From Pyrodictiaceae archaeon (lineage in GTDB: Archaea > Thermoproteota > Thermoprotei_A > Sulfolobales > Pyrodictiaceae): 8,241 bases of DNA. Made by a program: the position numbers and the translations under genes. The notes below the pieces were generated by a model. That model had not been told where the DNA came from and searched no databases. It saw nothing but the letters and a program-made list of their open reading frames with translations. This document shows positions 6,025-8,241 of the stretch, piece after piece. The stretch spans positions 839-9,079 of the forward strand of contig JALTYD010000241.1 of the NCBI GenBank assembly GCA_027046525.1, written 5' to 3'. Each line of letters begins with the position of its first letter. Within the stretch, counting starts at the first letter, position 1.

Positions 6025-8241
6025 TTAGGAGGGTTTTGTTCTCACTAATGCTATACCTGCTAGTGATGCTATTAGTGCAAGTATAGCTAGTGCTATAACT
6101 GCTGTTACATTGACTTTTGCTTCTACAGCTTCTACAGGTTTTACTTCTATTGTTGGTGTTGACACTGTTGTTGTTGGTGCTGGAATCTGTGGTGCACCAG
6201 GTACTGATAGCTTGAGCTCTGGCATACCTGGTACTTTTACTTCTATCACTTTTACTTCTATAGGTGCTGGTCCTGGTGCTGGTCCTACTACAGCACCAAC
6301 AGCTAGTTGTCTAGTCATAGTATTAGTTAGCTTCCACATCATTTCTGGCATTGAAGCTGTTATCTCTACACTATAGGTTCCTTCTGAGAGACCAGGTACT
6401 GCTACTTCATAGACACCATCGCCTACATGTGTTGCTGCTAGTGGTCCTACTACTGTTGGACCACGTAGTACTACTTGTACTTCGCCATTTGTTACACGAT
6501 TACCATAGTAGTCTGTTAGAGTGACTCTTATTGTGAATGGTACTCTTGCGTCAACTTTGTCTGGCATTTCTACTGCTTCGAACTGTACTGTACGTTCAGG
6601 GTGTCTCCATATATACTCTGGGTACCATACCATTTCTGCATATGCTATTTCTCTCTTAATTAGTACGAATGGGCCTTGTCCTATTAGAGCTGTTAGTCCT
6701 GGCTTTGTTGGGTGTGGTAGTAGTGAGGGGTCTTCGAGCGGGTTAGCTAATCTCTCGAAGACATGTTTAGGTAGTACTCTCATCTCTGTTATCGAGTAGA
6801 TATCTGCCCATCCATAGTCGGATAGTACAATCTCTACTGTTGTATCGTCTACTGCTTCGATTCTGATAATGTTATCAACCCATGGATCGTAGTATCTTCT
6901 AGTCTTTAGCTCTTTACCGAACTTTACTATTGTGTAGACATAATCTTCTGCTGTCATACGTTCGCCATCGTGCCACTTTATATTATCATAGAACTTTAGA
7001 GTAAACTTGTATGCCGTTGTACCATCTTCTAGAGTTACTTCTTCTAGACTCCATTCTTTTATTAGTAGTCCTACTCTAGGCTCCGCATAGATGTCTTCTG
7101 GTCTTGGTATCATTGTCCATGCGTAGAGTCTGCTTATTGCTGCAGACTCTGTAGCCCATAGGTATGTTGCTGGGTGTAGTGTTGTTATATCAACAGTGAA
7201 GTAGTATCTTATTGTTCCTCCAAATTTCCTATCGACGAATCTTATAGTGTTCCAGTTGAACCACGAGTGTCCTACTGGGTCTTTTAGTGGTGGTGCATAG
7301 CTTAGTGTGAGAGAATCACGGTCTATCTTGCCGCTCCATGCTGTTATAGCTACACCTGTGTAGACTGGTATCCATGGAACTATTTCTTCTACTAGTATCT
7401 TCTGTGCTTCTTTAGCATATTTTCTTGCTTCTTCTATAGACTTAGCATAGTAGAATTTGTCTAGGAGATTGTCTATCCGCGTATCGTTTACTCTCCACTC
7501 GTTCCATCCTCCAGGTCTTATTTCTCTACTATGCCAGAAGTAGTACATGAATAGTGGTGTTCTACCGAGGCCCCAGCCTATAATCCATGCTTGTGCAGTA
7601 CCAGCTCCTATTCTAGCGTCTAGCTCTCTAGAGCTTACTGGGACTATTTTTACTCTTAAGCCAATATTCTCCATCTCTGTCTTGAGGTATTGTGATATCC
7701 ACCAGTATGTTGGACTAGTAGCTTCTGGTAGTGATAGTATCTCTATTTCTACTACTTTACCGCCTTCGTTAGGGTCACACCATGCTGGCTTGCCGTCGGG
7801 GCCAACACATTGATCGAATACTTGGTCGAGTAGTTCTTTTGCTTTCTCGGGATCATAAGGATATAGTTTCTCGAAGTCTGCATCTGGGTTAACCCATGCA
7901 CCCATTGTTGGTGGTGGTATTGTCGTACACTTCACAGCTATTCCTCTCAGTGGCGATTCTGATATAATCTTGTCTCTATCGTAGAGATGTGCTATAGCTT
8001 TACGTACTTCGGGGTACTTCACAGGCCAGAGCTGTGTGTTAAAGTGTAGAGAGCCTAGCGATGTATAACCAACTGTGAATACTATCTGTGCATCTGGTAC
8101 ATTTTCTCTTATCCTATCTAGGTCTCTCGGTAATACACCTACGAGATCTAGTTCTCCAGCTTCGAATGCTAGTATTCTCTGGTCATAGTTCTTTATCACT
8201 GGCATTGTAATTCTATCAATATAGGGGCCATATTTATAGGG
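6025..8241 (-). CDS. ABC importer solute-binding protein, family 5, membrane-anchored, 5'-partial
   Basis: The frame is open to the window's right edge (738 codons), so the N-terminus and signal peptide are missing; ATG at 8205 is internal, since PYIDRIT before it is conserved family sequence. Residues are numbered from that ATG. Residues 1-325 are the second half of a family-5 (SBP_bac_5) domain: FEAGELDLV (14-22), YPEVRKAIAHLYDRDKI (64-80), YDPEKAKELLDQ (117-128) and EEIVPWIPVYTG (273-284). Residues 329-535 then look like the first half of another such domain: GGTIRYYF, IKWHDGERMTAEDYVYT (409-425), VDDTTVEIVLSD, RVLPKHVFE and GQGPFVLI (509-516). An Ig-like beta domain (about 540-635), a Pro/Thr/Val-rich stalk (about 640-697), a membrane helix (about 700-722) and a short RTKPS tail follow. 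It would capture peptides or sugars outside the cell and deliver them to the permeases encoded next to it; the substrate cannot be told. Confidence 0.92.
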   Translation of the reverse strand, partial: PYKYGPYIDRITMPVIKNYDQRILAFEAGELDLVGVLPRDLDRIRENVPDAQIVFTVGYTSLGSLHFNTQLWPVKYPEVRKAIAHLYDRDKIISESPLRGIAVKCTTIPPPTMGAWVNPDADFEKLYPYDPEKAKELLDQVFDQCVGPDGKPAWCDPNEGGKVVEIEILSLPEATSPTYWWISQYLKTEMENIGLRVKIVPVSSRELDARIGAGTAQAWIIGWGLGRTPLFMYYFWHSREIRPGGWNEWRVNDTRIDNLLDKFYYAKSIEEARKYAKEAQKILVEEIVPWIPVYTGVAITAWSGKIDRDSLTLSYAPPLKDPVGHSWFNWNTIRFVDRKFGGTIRYYFTVDITTLHPATYLWATESAAISRLYAWTMIPRPEDIYAEPRVGLLIKEWSLEEVTLEDGTTAYKFTLKFYDNIKWHDGERMTAEDYVYTIVKFGKELKTRRYYDPWVDNIIRIEAVDDTTVEIVLSDYGWADIYSITEMRVLPKHVFERLANPLEDPSLLPHPTKPGLTALIGQGPFVLIKREIAYAEMVWYPEYIWRHPERTVQFEAVEMPDKVDARVPFTIRVTLTDYYGNRVTNGEVQVVLRGPTVVGPLAATHVGDGVYEVAVPGLSEGTYSVEITASMPEMMWKLTNTMTRQLAVGAVVGPAPGPAPIEVKVIEVKVPGMPELKLSVPGAPQIPAPTTTVSTPTIEVKPVEAVEAKVNVTAVIALAILALIASLAGIALVRTKPS

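Noticed and set aside
6110..6376. Plus-strand open frame rich in Gly, Thr and Ala
   Set aside because: It is antisense to the repetitive stalk of the binding protein, so its apparent repeats are mirrored from that stalk.
8203..8205. ATG at 8205 as the start of the binding protein
   Set aside because: The frame stays open to the edge and the twelve codons before it include PYIDRIT, a conserved internal family-5 block, so the gene is truncated by the window.

Overview
The window looks like chromosomal DNA of a hyperthermophilic crenarchaeon, most likely Desulfurococcales (Pyrodictiaceae-like); that placement is inference. It rests on AGG/AGA-dominated arginine, frequent TTG/GTG starts, GGAGG/GGGGT-type ribosome sites, tight gene packing, a substrate-binding protein held by a C-terminal membrane anchor, and many N-glycosylation sequons in predicted outside loops. 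There are eight protein genes and no RNA gene, mobile element or CRISPR array that I can see.

Left arm, plus strand (1-1682): the 3' part of a TrzA/MtaD-type amidohydrolase gene, cut by the window's left edge, is followed after a 56-base AT-rich gap by a DUF1028 gene, a putative Ntn-hydrolase. Both would cleave C-N bonds, so they may share a catabolic or salvage pathway. The substrate is unknown.

Right arm, minus strand (8241 down to 1695): a di/oligopeptide-type ABC importer locus converges on the left arm with only 12 bases between the facing stop codons. In order of transcription it holds a family-5 solute-binding protein (cut by the right edge), a 169-base AT-rich gap, a DppB-type permease, a DppC-type permease with a very large outside insertion, a two-pass membrane protein with a cysteine-bearing ectodomain, and two small multipass membrane proteins. 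From the DppB gene onward the genes are 6, 14 and 17 bases apart, and the last pair overlaps by 4, so they are probably one transcript. No ATPase gene is present here; it may lie upstream of the binding protein or elsewhere.

Points most worth attention: (1) the binding protein appears to carry a complete family-5 domain, then a second N-terminal half-domain, an Ig-like domain, a stalk and an anchor; (2) the DppC-type permease has about 240 extra extracytoplasmic residues; (3) three unrecognised membrane proteins are translationally linked to the permeases; (4) codon use differs sharply between strands, with T/G-ending codons in plus-strand genes and A-ending codons in minus-strand genes. I see no clearly new biological system, but the importer with its extra outside mass and accessory membrane proteins is the best candidate for unusual biology.
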